Assembly: GCA_026419775.2 (NCBI GenBank)
Contig: JAOPGA020001558.1
Coordinates: 1-64,000 of the forward strand
Length of the DNA stretch: 64,000 nucleotides
Direction of reading: 5' to 3'
Source of the DNA: Acrasis kona
Lineage: Eukaryota > Heterolobosea > Eutetramitea > Acrasida > Acrasidae
Part shown: positions 41,991 through 51,221 of the stretch, in pieces
Layout of the letters: the number at the start of each line of letters is the position of its first letter
How positions within the stretch are numbered: position 1 is the stretch's first letter
Made by a program: the position numbers and the translations under genes
Notes under the pieces: generated by a model
Seen by the model: only the letters and a program-made list of their open reading frames with translations
The model's database searches: none
Told to the model about the DNA's origin: nothing

Positions 41991-42947
41991 ATGAATATAC
42001 TTGCACACTTCAAACATAATGAGGCTTTCCTATCGTTGATGCAACATGGAGAAGATATACGTCAAATCAATTCGTTATCATTTCCTGTCGGTTTGATAAA
42101 ACAAGCAGATACTTTGCAATGCCCAGAACCCAAATATAGGACGCAAATCAAATACACATTCACAATTGAAAAGTCTAGTCTTGAGGATATTCTACTACCA
42201 TTTTTCGACAAAATCTCTGAAGATGTGTACGATGAGATTTTTTACACGGATAAGTTTTGTGAAACTTTTTTCGAAGGGGATTGGTATAAGATAAAATTTC
42301 ACAAATCGAAGTGTCCGTCTGTTTCATTCAAACACATAAATATTGGGAAGATGGAAAATAGTGACCAGGACTGTTTATTGATTAGAGAATTCGTAGCGCC
42401 TTTAGATTCCCACTTAACCAGTATCCTGATACCTTACTGTATGCATCAATCATTTGAAACGATGATTCCTATATACGTCAAAAGAAAAACTTATGGGCTC
42501 AAGAAAAACAAAAATATAATGTTGACTGTCGACACTGCAACGTATCAAAAAGGAGGCGATCCGTACGAAGTTTGCTCCATTTTTGCCGATGTCCTCGACG
42601 ACCAAGTCGAAAACATTTTAAAGCAAGTTCCAGAAGAGGCTCCTATGAAACTCATTATAGACAACAGTAAACACGCACAAAGCAAGATTGTTGAGTATCT
42701 AATAAGACACGATCGCGCAACGTACCATTCACTTGTGTATGAGAACATCATCCAAAATGATGTTATTGCGCCAAAGTATGTTGATTGGGATACTGTTGAA
42801 ACGGTAGAAGAAGACCAGCAGCGTGATTTTGAAGTACGCGTTGATCAAGAATTGCAGGCCCGGCAACATGCGTATGCACCTATGCCTTATATTTTCGATC
42901 CGAAAATTCACAAATATCTGGAATTAGAGGATGACACCAACCAGTAA
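41991..42947 (+). CDS. Passenger gene 1: 318-residue protein, perhaps CYTH-like
   Basis: A single intact exon lying wholly inside the hAT-like element. No RNase-H, zinc-BED or hATC feature of a transposase is seen. The segment at about 50-110 (KYTFTIEKSSLEDILLPFF ... FFEGDWYKIKFHKSK) and the later one at about 180-205 (IMLTVDTATYQKGGDPYEV) recall the alternating pattern of the CYTH/triphosphate tunnel fold; this is weak. Its stop is 3 bp from that of the opposite passenger gene. The upstream 40 bp contain a palindrome (CACCGCCCAACCAAACGGTG). Confidence 0.6.
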   Translation: MNILAHFKHNEAFLSLMQHGEDIRQINSLSFPVGLIKQADTLQCPEPKYRTQIKYTFTIEKSSLEDILLPFFDKISEDVYDEIFYTDKFCETFFEGDWYKIKFHKSKCPSVSFKHINIGKMENSDQDCLLIREFVAPLDSHLTSILIPYCMHQSFETMIPIYVKRKTYGLKKNKNIMLTVDTATYQKGGDPYEVCSIFADVLDDQVENILKQVPEEAPMKLIIDNSKHAQSKIVEYLIRHDRATYHSLVYENIIQNDVIAPKYVDWDTVETVEEDQQRDFEVRVDQELQARQHAYAPMPYIFDPKIHKYLELEDDTNQ

Positions 42948-42950
42948 AAA

Positions 42951-43363
42951 TCAGTAGAATTTATATATTTTGATCTGATGTTGGTACCCATTTCCACCAG
43001 TATTACCATGGTCCACACAATGGAATCTTTCGTATGGTCCAATGGCTTTTCTATTTTCTTCTTGTGCTCTTTTAATACTTTGATCTCTTACTCTCTTAAG
43101 GGTATCGTGGTAGTGTTTATTGTTATGAATAAGTTTTTCCTTGATAGAGTATCGGTGAGGACAGCGCGTAGTCTCGCGGTAAAGAAGAAATCCTGTCACA
43201 CCATCGGCCACCTTTAGATTATTCCCTACACGACTTGTCCAAAGAACATAATTCCTGTCGTGTTTCCAGATCTAACATGTTAATCGTAACAATGATAGAT
43301 ATTTATTCTTACTTTGTTCTGACCGTTTTTTTGGCATTGTTTTATAATAGCGTTCGTTTTCAT
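42951..43363 (-). CDS. Passenger gene 2: 123-residue basic protein, unknown
   Basis: Exons 43363..43313 and 43271..42951, joined over a 41-nt GT-AG intron, give 123 residues. The protein is basic, with conserved-looking aromatic stretches (RNYVLWTSRVGNNLKV; DGVTGFLLYRET) and a helical RVRDQSIKRAQEENRKA segment. The working intron argues against a random frame. It lies inside the hAT-like element, convergent with passenger gene 1. No family is recognised; small mitochondrial ribosomal proteins have a similar look. Confidence 0.55.
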
Positions 43364-43793
43364 TATACGTCAATTCACTGTTAAGTATTATGTAACATGG
43401 TGTAGGAACTTGAGTCTGTGCTTGGATTGATATTTGATCTGGTGTTTGTGTTTGATCACAAATTATTCGATTCTGGTCGTATTATTTAAGGATTTAGACA
43501 TTATTTATCGTCAGAAACACTTGAGTGTTGATGGTGCAAAAGAAATGTTCTGGAATTGATAATGTGTTGTATTTTTATTGTTTAAAATGACACGTTATTT
43601 CCATAAAGTACCAGTTTTCTTGGCTGTTTATGTCGTCTTTTACTTTCAAAACTTTCGATGATGTTTCGAAGGGTCTTTCTTTCACTTTCGTTTCAACAAG
43701 TTGGGTGGAAAAAGTGATAGGTTGACTTTCAAAGTGCTCATTTCAAAAAAGTATTAAAAATGTTTCGAAAGTGTTTCGAAAGCTTTCACTAGC

Positions 43794-43811
43794 CTTTCAG
43801 TAGGAGCCCTA
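43794..43811 (-). repeat. Right terminal inverted repeat (18 bp)
   Basis: Exact inverted copy of 41768-41785. Confidence 0.93.
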
Positions 43812-43819
43812 GTTACATT
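43812..43819. repeat. Target site duplication, right copy
   Basis: GTTACATT immediately right of the element, identical to 41760-41767. Confidence 0.9.
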
Positions 43820-44195
43820 CCGTTTTTCTGCCTCAACACTGTTGGTCTCAATGTCCGCTTTACAATGGATGAACGAATGTTCAATTCTATCACGGAGGTT
43901 GCTAAGTTGATTGATCAACTCCATTAAGTGCTGTTAATACAACATTTATCTTGTTCAGTTGCAGATTCGATGTGAGATATAAATGATCGGAGTTAGAACA
44001 ATAACAAAAAACCATTGTTGATTGGCGAACACTAATAAAATCTAATCAATATTAACATCATTCAAGTGTTTATTCAAATATACGTGCGGCTATTCCCAAA
44101 AGGAAGAGATCGTGCTGAAATTTCCCACTGGTTGACCAACGGGATTGTGATCTTGTTGTTCACAAATTTTTGAAACATAACCACAGGTCGCCATT
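43820..44195. other. Intergenic region between element and V-PPase
   Basis: No gene is seen. The part near 44060-44195 is the leader and promoter of the V-PPase gene. Confidence 0.4.
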
Positions 44196-46604
44196 ATGTC
44201 GTACAACGAACAGATGGATGACGCATCAGAGATGCAAAACGAAGACGTACACGTTGAAGAAGACCTGCAAGAAGAAGAGGACGAACAGTTCCACTTTGTA
44301 GAGCCTAAACCAAAGCCTATCCTATTCTGGGCAATAATCATTACCTTCCTTGGTCTACTTTTAGTCAGCGTATCATTCGCACTTTTATTCGCCCTTGAGG
44401 TGATCCCCAACAATCTAGCAAACATTACAACATCCCCAACTGGAAGAGAAAAGGTAAGGCTATTGACAATAGTTCATTATTTAATACTTTTGTAGTCCTT
44501 CAATCTACCCATGGAAGCCTTGTGCACATCACTCACTGCTGGTTTCTTGGCCCTTTTCGTCATGACATTCTTGATCCTCCGCGTGCTAAACGCACCATGT
44601 GGAGTCAACCAACACAGAGGAGGAAAGATGTACCAGATCTCTTTGTACATTGCAGAGGGAGCCAGAGCATTCTTGGTACGTGAATTCCAGGTCATTACCA
44701 TCTTTGTAGTGGTCGTGTTCGGTCTATTGTTCGCCGTAGACAATAGCGGATACTATGTCGCCACGCCCTTGTGCTTCTTGGGAGGAGCCCTCACTTCAGC
44801 TGCCACCTCCGTGATCGGCATGTACATTGCCACGCGTGCCAACGTTAGAACCGCCAACGCAGCAAGAGAGAGCTTGAACAGCGCCTTGAAGGTAGCCTTC
44901 AACGCCGGTACCGTCATGGGTCTATCCGTAGTTGGTTTGGGATTGGTCATGTTGACCACATTCTACATTATATTTAGAGACTTGAACGCCCTAGCTGGAT
45001 TTGGATTCGGAGCATCAAGCATCGCACTATTCGCACGTGTTGGTGGTGGAATCTTCACCAAGGCAGCCGACGTGGGTGCTGATTTGGTCGGTAAGATCGA
45101 GGCCAACATTCCAGAAGACGATCCACGCAACCCAGCCGTGATTGCCGACAATGTGGGAGACAATGTTGGAGATGTTGCAGGTATGGGTGCCGATCTTTTC
45201 GAATCGTATGTCGGAAGCATCATTGCCGCAGCCACACTAGGAGCTGAATTCTTTGGAAGCGTCGGCGTCGCAGCGCCATTCTACTTGTCTGCATGTGGTA
45301 TCTTGTGCAGCATCGTTGGTAGCGCATTGGTCAGCACCAAGAACGACACCACCGGAGACGTTCAATCACGCTTGCTGTTCGCCATCAGAAAGGGAGTGTT
45401 TGGTGCTGGTGCATTGAACACCGTATTGGGAGGCATTGTGATCTTTTTGCTGTTCGACATTAATCAAGGATGGCCCATCTTTTTGTGCTTCTTGATTGGT
45501 TTGGTTGCTGGCGTGTTGATCGGTCTTGCCACCGAGTACTGCACGTCGTTCGCATACAGACCCACACAAAGTATTGCCGAGGCCGGTTTGACTGGTGCCG
45601 CCACCGTCATCATCAAGGGATTGAGCATTGGTATGGTCAGCACCGTCGCACCCGTCATCATCTTGGTGGTCAGCATCCTATTGAGCGTTCTATTGGGAGA
45701 AATTGCCGCACCGAATCAACAAGGTGCAGGTATCTATGGTATCGCCATTTCCGCAGTCGGAATGTTGAGCACTTTGGGAGTCACCCTGGCAACCGATGCA
45801 TACGGACCCATCGCAGACAATGCAGGAGGTATCGCCGAGATGGCCGAATTACCAGCCGACGTCAGAGACAAGACTGATGCATTGGACGCGCTCGGAAACA
45901 CCACCGCAGCCACAGGAAAGGGATTCGCCATCGGAAGTGCGGTGTTGACCGCATTGGCGCTCATGAACGCATACGCAAGAGCAGCAGGAGTCAACAGCAT
46001 TGATTTGTTGGAGAAGGAAGTGATTGCAGGATTGTTGGTTGGAAGTTGCTTGCCTTACATTTTCGCCGCATTGACCATGACAGCCGTCGGTGATGCCGCC
46101 ATGAGCATCATGTTCGAAGTGCGTCGCCAGTTCAGAGACACCGAAGGATTGTTGGAGGGAAGAAAGGGAGTGGTAGCCGACCACGCCAGATGCGTCGACA
46201 TTGCCACCAAATCATCGCTCAAGAAGATGATCTTGCCAGGTTTGTTGAGCGTGTTGGCACCACCCGCTCTTGGATTCATGGGACCCAGCGGCGTCAAGAT
46301 TTTGGCAGGTATGTTGAGCGGAAGTATTGCCAGCGGATTCTTGTTGGCAGTCACCATGGCCAATGCAGGAGGTGCATGGGACAATGCCAAGAAGTACATT
46401 GAGGCTCAAAAGTTGATCAACAAGGAGACCAACGAACTACAAAAGAAGGGAAGCGAAGCTCACAAGGCTGCAGTCGTCGGTGACACTGTAGGTGATCCAT
46501 TCAAGGATACATCAGGACCTGCTTTGAACATTTTGTTAAAGTTGATGACAATTATTGCCTTGGTGATTGCACCCATGTTGAAGAGTGTATGGGGCACTGC
46601 TTAA
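44196..46604 (+). CDS. K+-dependent membrane H+-translocating pyrophosphatase
   Basis: Exons 44196..44453 and 44496..46604 (42-nt intron) give 788 residues with about 16 membrane segments. An acidic N-terminal tail precedes the first one. The pyrophosphate site is intact: [20 protein letters not shown] and [17 protein letters not shown], and near the C-terminus [14 protein letters not shown]. In [10 protein letters not shown] the Ala and Gly positions are those of the K+-dependent class (Lys/Thr in the K+-independent class). The pump acidifies acidocalcisomes or vacuoles using pyrophosphate. Codon use is noticeably more G/C-biased than in neighbours, as expected for a highly expressed gene. 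Confidence 0.96.
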
Positions 46605-46622
46605 ATAAATTATTTTTACAAC

Positions 46623-47240
46623 ATGTCACGTGTCGTTTGGTACTTGGTATTGCAATTTGTGACGATTGTGGTCTTGTCCGTTTGGATTTTATTTGCTCTC
46701 ACCTTGCTGGAGGAACCAAAAAAAAACAAGTTTGTGAATTGTTTGTTGAATGGTAAACAAGACCGAGGCCAACTTTATTATGCACTTTGCTATGCTTCTT
46801 ACTTGTCCACGCTGCCAGACAATCACCCGGATGTAATTGTTTTTGACACGATATCTGCAAATGATGGCGACGAACAGGCGTCGTCATTTCTTATTCAATG
46901 TGGAGAGAACATGCTTGAGGAGGACAGAGTAAAATATCTACTCAAAGGGTACAACCCTGATGCGTTAAAACAAATTTCGACCGTATGGATTCGGAATTTT
47001 GGGGTGAGCGAATTCGAGAACGTGAAGACACAACTCAATACATATTTGGAAAAAAAGTTGCAGGGGTGGCCGGAATCATCTGTAATTAGAGTCAATAAGC
47101 TCGTGAGATTTGTTACAGCCACAGATCCTGCGCTATTAGTGACATTCAAGAATAGATCAATCGTTGATTTGTTGCGACTGTGGGAGAAGACAGTTCATGA
47201 TTGGTCTTGGCCAATATTTAAGGATGAATTTGACACATAG
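46623..47240 (+). CDS. Membrane-anchored hypothetical protein
   Basis: A single exon of 205 residues with one N-terminal membrane anchor (about 5-27) and a soluble remainder with no recognised domain. The ATG is only 18 bp after the V-PPase stop on the same strand, and the sequence between is an AATAAA-containing AT-rich spacer, so the promoter must lie within the upstream gene or the two are co-transcribed. Confidence 0.6.
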   Translation: MSRVVWYLVLQFVTIVVLSVWILFALTLLEEPKKNKFVNCLLNGKQDRGQLYYALCYASYLSTLPDNHPDVIVFDTISANDGDEQASSFLIQCGENMLEEDRVKYLLKGYNPDALKQISTVWIRNFGVSEFENVKTQLNTYLEKKLQGWPESSVIRVNKLVRFVTATDPALLVTFKNRSIVDLLRLWEKTVHDWSWPIFKDEFDT

Positions 47241-47261
47241 TAAAACTAAAACGTAGAAAAT

Positions 47262-47882
47262 TTATTGTTTTGTTTTTGAGTTTTGAAACTTTGTCCATTC
47301 GTCAACAGGCTCTTCTTCGGATGGTGTGTCGCTCAAATATTTGTTCTTGTGTGTTTCAGAATTTGTATTTATATCGGCACCTCGTGAGCGGTCATTTTTG
47401 ATGCTAGATTTTTCGGCTTGCTTTTCATTTTGTTTAATCTTTTGAATCATGTACTCAAATGATGGTGGTTCGTCGCTTTGAGTTGAAGCACTGCTGTAAT
47501 TAGTTCTTTGATGATGCTCTGATCTTGCTCTTCCTTGCATCTCTTCTCTTTCTAATTGTTGTTTCCTTCTCTCCACGTTGTTGCGAAGTTTATTCAAGAA
47601 TTGTTCGTTATCTTCGATCTCCTCGATTGTTGGTGGATCTTTTCTCTGGTATTGCATCCATCCTCTCCACTCTAAGGGCAGTTTTTGGTCATGTTCCAAT
47701 GGGTTTCCCTTATCATCTGTGACTATTCTGATCACTCTGTTTGATTGATTGTCCACGGCTGTATAGTAATGGTAACCGGATTTATCTACTCCCACCAACT
47801 TTTTTGTTCCATTGTACTCATCATTATACTTTGTAATATTGTCTTTTAATCTCTTTAACAACCTCAACCCTGATTTGAACAT
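47262..47882 (-). CDS. NDUFAF2: NDUFAF2 (B17.2L/mimitin)-like complex I assembly factor
   Basis: A single exon of 206 residues from the ATG at 47882. The N-terminal half has the NDUFA12/NDUFAF2 fold: LVGVDKSGYHYYTA, then LPLEWRGWMQYQRKDPPTIEEI, where the PPT-x-EEI ending is typical of NDUFAF2 rather than NDUFA12. The C-terminal half is charged and disordered. In mitochondria this protein occupies the NDUFA12 site during assembly of NADH:ubiquinone oxidoreductase. It converges on the previous gene with 21 bp between stops. Confidence 0.82.
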   Translation of the reverse strand: MFKSGLRLLKRLKDNITKYNDEYNGTKKLVGVDKSGYHYYTAVDNQSNRVIRIVTDDKGNPLEHDQKLPLEWRGWMQYQRKDPPTIEEIEDNEQFLNKLRNNVERRKQQLEREEMQGRARSEHHQRTNYSSASTQSDEPPSFEYMIQKIKQNEKQAEKSSIKNDRSRGADINTNSETHKNKYLSDTPSEEEPVDEWTKFQNSKTKQ

Positions 47883-47968
47883 GATTGTTTTCTTTGTAAT
47901 CAATATTGTAATGCGAAGAATACTAGTAATAACGAAATTTAAAAAAAATGAAGAAACAAGTGTGTTGT

Positions 47969-49330
47969 TTATTTATCTCTATTGATTTTTGTGTTAAAGA
48001 ACAACACAAGTGATGAAAATGTAGCAGTAACCCCAAAACTAACCCATAAACACAAACTCCTGTTTGTTTTGATAAAAATACCAATCAAGATAGTGGATAG
48101 AACGCCAAAAACTTGGGCCGAGTTAAGCAAATAAGAGGCTGATGTAGCTTCTGGTACGGGGTGTACTGCCATGACCCCGACATTCAAGCTCATGGTCAAA
48201 GTTGCTGTTGACGCAATTCCTAGTATTGCACTGCTAATATACATCAAGATTTTGATATTTGACAAAACCTGTAACTGAAGAACAAGGGTAAAGAAAAGCA
48301 TAGATGCAATAAGAACAATAAAACTTGCCTTCAGTACCAAGACGTACCAACCTGTTCTATCTGCAAAGACACTGAATGGAAATGCACCAACTATTCCTGA
48401 CAAAACCATAACAACACCTACATATCCAGATTCTCTTGAATATGAGTAATCTTGTAAAAGTTGATCAAAGACCGTGTTAATAGCAAAGAACATGCCTTGG
48501 GAGCATCCAAAACCAAAAATTAACAGAACAAAGCTTTTGTTTTTGAGAGGCTTTATAATGGAGGACAAGGTATGAATCCAACTTTTTACATTTTCAGTCT
48601 GCCCACTAATAATAGCTTCTCTCGCAGAAAATGAAGGAGGAGTTGGAGGTTTATTGATTAGACCACAAACAGTAAGAATTCCAGCAACACTGCAAATAAT
48701 AGAATGGATGATGAGTAATTTGACCATGTCTGAACGGTGGGTCACAATGATTGACGACAGAAAGTAGCCAATGGCTATACCAAGTTGATTAAATAAAGAA
48801 CCTATGGCGACAGCTGTAGACTGCTCATTATCGGGAAACCAATTATTGGACAATTGAGGTGGAATGCACAAAATGAAACATTGAGCTGCCGCGCATAACG
48901 TTTGTCCAATAATAACTAACACGAATAGATTATCGCCACCACATCCTATCACGCGAACCCAAGCGCCAACAGCATTAAGAGCAGCCCCAATAACTACACC
49001 AGTTCTCATTCCAAATTTGTCTAAAATGTAACTTCCTATAGGTGAGCCAGGTATGTATACAATCATATATACCATGGACAGTGCATTAATCCAAAACACA
49101 TCAACATTAAAGTACTCCTCTGAGAATGTAGCAATTGGGGAAAAAGTAATCCAAATCATTCCATTAGATAATGATAATAGTGAGAAAACAATAAGTACGA
49201 ACCATCTTCGTTTGTATACAATAAACTCCTCTCCTAACTCAACATCTTCAATCTTATTGATGGCGTGGGCGTCATAAGGCTTTTTTGCTCCATTTGGAAT
49301 CAATAAAGCTTCGGCCTCGGTGGCTGTCAT
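47969..49330 (-). CDS. FLVCR-like (SLC49) major facilitator transporter
   Basis: A single exon of 453 residues with 12 membrane segments. The start of the core (YKRRWFVLIVFSLLSLSNGMIW), the loop DKFGMRTGVVIGAALNAVGAWVRV and the block NQLGIAIGYFLSS are characteristic of FLVCR1/FLVCR2. The animal members move choline and ethanolamine, and were earlier described as haem exporters. The substrate here is unknown. Confidence 0.85.
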   Translation of the reverse strand: MTATEAEALLIPNGAKKPYDAHAINKIEDVELGEEFIVYKRRWFVLIVFSLLSLSNGMIWITFSPIATFSEEYFNVDVFWINALSMVYMIVYIPGSPIGSYILDKFGMRTGVVIGAALNAVGAWVRVIGCGGDNLFVLVIIGQTLCAAAQCFILCIPPQLSNNWFPDNEQSTAVAIGSLFNQLGIAIGYFLSSIIVTHRSDMVKLLIIHSIICSVAGILTVCGLINKPPTPPSFSAREAIISGQTENVKSWIHTLSSIIKPLKNKSFVLLIFGFGCSQGMFFAINTVFDQLLQDYSYSRESGYVGVVMVLSGIVGAFPFSVFADRTGWYVLVLKASFIVLIASMLFFTLVLQLQVLSNIKILMYISSAILGIASTATLTMSLNVGVMAVHPVPEATSASYLLNSAQVFGVLSTILIGIFIKTNRSLCLWVSFGVTATFSSLVLFFNTKINRDK

Positions 49331-49595
49331 CTTTGTCGAAAACTGTGTAAAAAATTATTACAATAAAAAGTCTGGAAAATTAATCATGAACAGCAAGTTT
49401 ATAATAAATGTATGTCCATCAATGCATACTCTCTGTCGTCAGTCATAATCTTTAATCTATTATTACAAGAATAAGTTCTGGATTATTAGTTCGCTCTAGT
49501 TGACGCGCTAAAATAAGATTTCCGCTTTAAAAATAACATTATTTTATCATATATGATCGCGAATCCCGGCGAAGATATATTTACCTTAGATCTTG

Positions 49596-49602
49596 TATAA
49601 AA
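49596..49602 (+). promoter_or_regulatory. TATA box
   Basis: TATAAAA, 55 bp upstream of the ATG of the surface protein at 49657. Confidence 0.5.
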
Positions 49603-49656
49603 TCCAATTCACATCTCCGATTTCAAACATAATAACAAAAAAAACACAACATCACA

Positions 49657-50400
49657 ATGAGATACCTCACGATCGCCGTTCTTTTAATGCTTGCAGCAGC
49701 CTGCTTTGCCACAGACATAAGATTAGTACTTGGTACCACGTTTGCCATCACCGAAGATAATGTTGTAGCACACAGAGGGTCAGTAAACGTCAATGCTGTT
49801 GGTCCTGAGCTTGGTCTAGACGGAACCTATAACGGAAATTATGTATTCACCATCGACAACAAAGATCCCATCTCTATTGAAGCACAAGTTATTAAGTCTG
49901 GGGACAAATTAACATACAAGAGCAGTGACAGAGATGAATTGGATTTGTATGACGAATACAAGTACATTGTCGGAAACGACACCAGATTAGCCAGACTAGC
50001 ATCGGAAGCACGCAACTTACCTTTTGCATCATCCATTGCCTTAATCTCTGCATTCCCAACCGAAATCCAAGTTGAGTTAACAAACAACATTAAGGACATC
50101 ATTGCTGGTCGTAACTTATACGGCTTCAACTACACCATTAACGGCAAGACCATTGATATCCAATCACCAACTGTCGAAGGAGTGTCCATCTTTATTCGTG
50201 CTACTTATGACATATCGTACGTAGTTGCTACTTCAGGAGCACCAACCATTGCACCAACCACATCAATTTCACCTTCCTCTGCACCAGTACCTGGAGGTAA
50301 TGAAAGTGGAGAGAACAACGCAAAAGAATCGAACTCAAGTCCACTTTTGGCCGCAAGTGCATTTGTGTTTGCCATCTGCCTATTTATCACCATGTTCTAA
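49657..50400 (+). CDS. Secreted or GPI-anchored surface protein
   Basis: A single exon of 247 residues. Signal peptide at 1-18 (ending AAACFA), a soluble beta-rich domain of about 180 residues, a Ser/Thr/Pro linker (about 195-230), then a C-terminal hydrophobic tail (LLAASAFVFAICLFITMF) that ends without a cytosolic part, as in GPI-anchor signals. A TATA box lies upstream. No family is recognised. Confidence 0.7.
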   Translation: MRYLTIAVLLMLAAACFATDIRLVLGTTFAITEDNVVAHRGSVNVNAVGPELGLDGTYNGNYVFTIDNKDPISIEAQVIKSGDKLTYKSSDRDELDLYDEYKYIVGNDTRLARLASEARNLPFASSIALISAFPTEIQVELTNNIKDIIAGRNLYGFNYTINGKTIDIQSPTVEGVSIFIRATYDISYVVATSGAPTIAPTTSISPSSAPVPGGNESGENNAKESNSSPLLAASAFVFAICLFITMF

Positions 50401-50720
50401 GTGTAATTAGTTTAGCAATAAAATATTATCATTGATCCAAAGTCGTTTTATGTCTTCTTTAGTTATGTGTTGAACTAAGATATTATACATCTATGCCAGT
50501 ACTCGTAGACATCGTGCAATATAACTTTGAAGATAGTTGTAATACTTGTGACAGTTTTATCCTCAATGCCCAAAATTACAATGTCGATATCAATCAAACT
50601 TGGATGTATTTTATTGGTTGAAAAAAAGAGGGGGAAAAGTTATCGTTTTCGCCTTGAAAGTGAAAAAATTGGCGCCCTGGATGTATTCTGACAAAAAATA
50701 AAATAGATCCAAACACTACC

Positions 50721-51012
50721 ATGCAAGCACAACAGGCCCAACAATCCTATGCAAGCAACATAGTGTATTCAGACAAGTATAACGATGATAAAATGGAATA
50801 CAGGTATAGTTTCGATACTGTTTGAAGCTGTAACAAAGTCTAGACATGTCATCCTTCCTAAAGAGATATCAAAGAAAATCCAAGAGAACAAACTTTTAAG
50901 CGAGATGGAATGGAGAGGTCTTGGCATTCAAATGTCTCGAGGCTGGATTCACTACGGATATCACGCCCCTGAGCCACACATCCTTCTTTTCCGCCGCGTT
51001 CTTACTTTGTAA
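50721..51012 (+). CDS. CKS1: Cyclin-dependent kinase regulatory subunit CKS1
   Basis: Exons 50721..50803 and 50844..51012 (40-nt intron) give 83 residues. After a Gln-rich start the family sequence is complete: [40 protein letters not shown] and [12 protein letters not shown], including the HxPEPH hinge of beta-strand exchange. CKS binds CDK and phosphorylated substrates in cell-cycle control. Confidence 0.96.
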
Positions 51013-51221
51013 AATTATGTCATCATTGAGGAGACGAATACTTTCATCATGAATACAAATTGACTTTTATAAATTGTTTCTTTTTACTTTGACCAGATTT
51101 AATTAACACTACATGGTGGAATGTCTTAGTTACAGCAGAAAATTTATTATTATATAATAATATTAGAATAAGAATACCGAAATGTAGGACGTTATGAAAG
51201 CAATATAGAACAAAAGTTTAA

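Larger units (their letters stand above)
41768..43811. mobile_element. hAT-like terminal-inverted-repeat element with two passenger genes
   Basis: The element is 2,044 bp long. Its ends are perfect 18-bp inverted repeats (left 41768-41785, TAGGGCTCCTACTGAAAG; right 43794-43811). They start TAGGG, which fits the hAT consensus YARNG, and are flanked by a perfect 8-bp direct repeat. Both subterminal regions (41786-41910 and 43640-43790) carry several CTTTCGAAA-type motifs in both directions, as expected for hAT transposase binding. Inside are two genes facing each other, neither resembling a hAT transposase. It is therefore a non-autonomous element that captured, or evolved to carry, unrelated genes. 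Intact ends suggest recent insertion. Confidence 0.85.

Noticed and set aside
41991-42947. hAT transposase in the element
   Set aside because: The protein is half the usual length and shows no BED finger, DDE region or hATC dimerisation motif.
44753-46409. Several minus-strand and shifted frames over the V-PPase exon
   Set aside because: The V-PPase frame matches the family end to end; the others follow from biased codon use.
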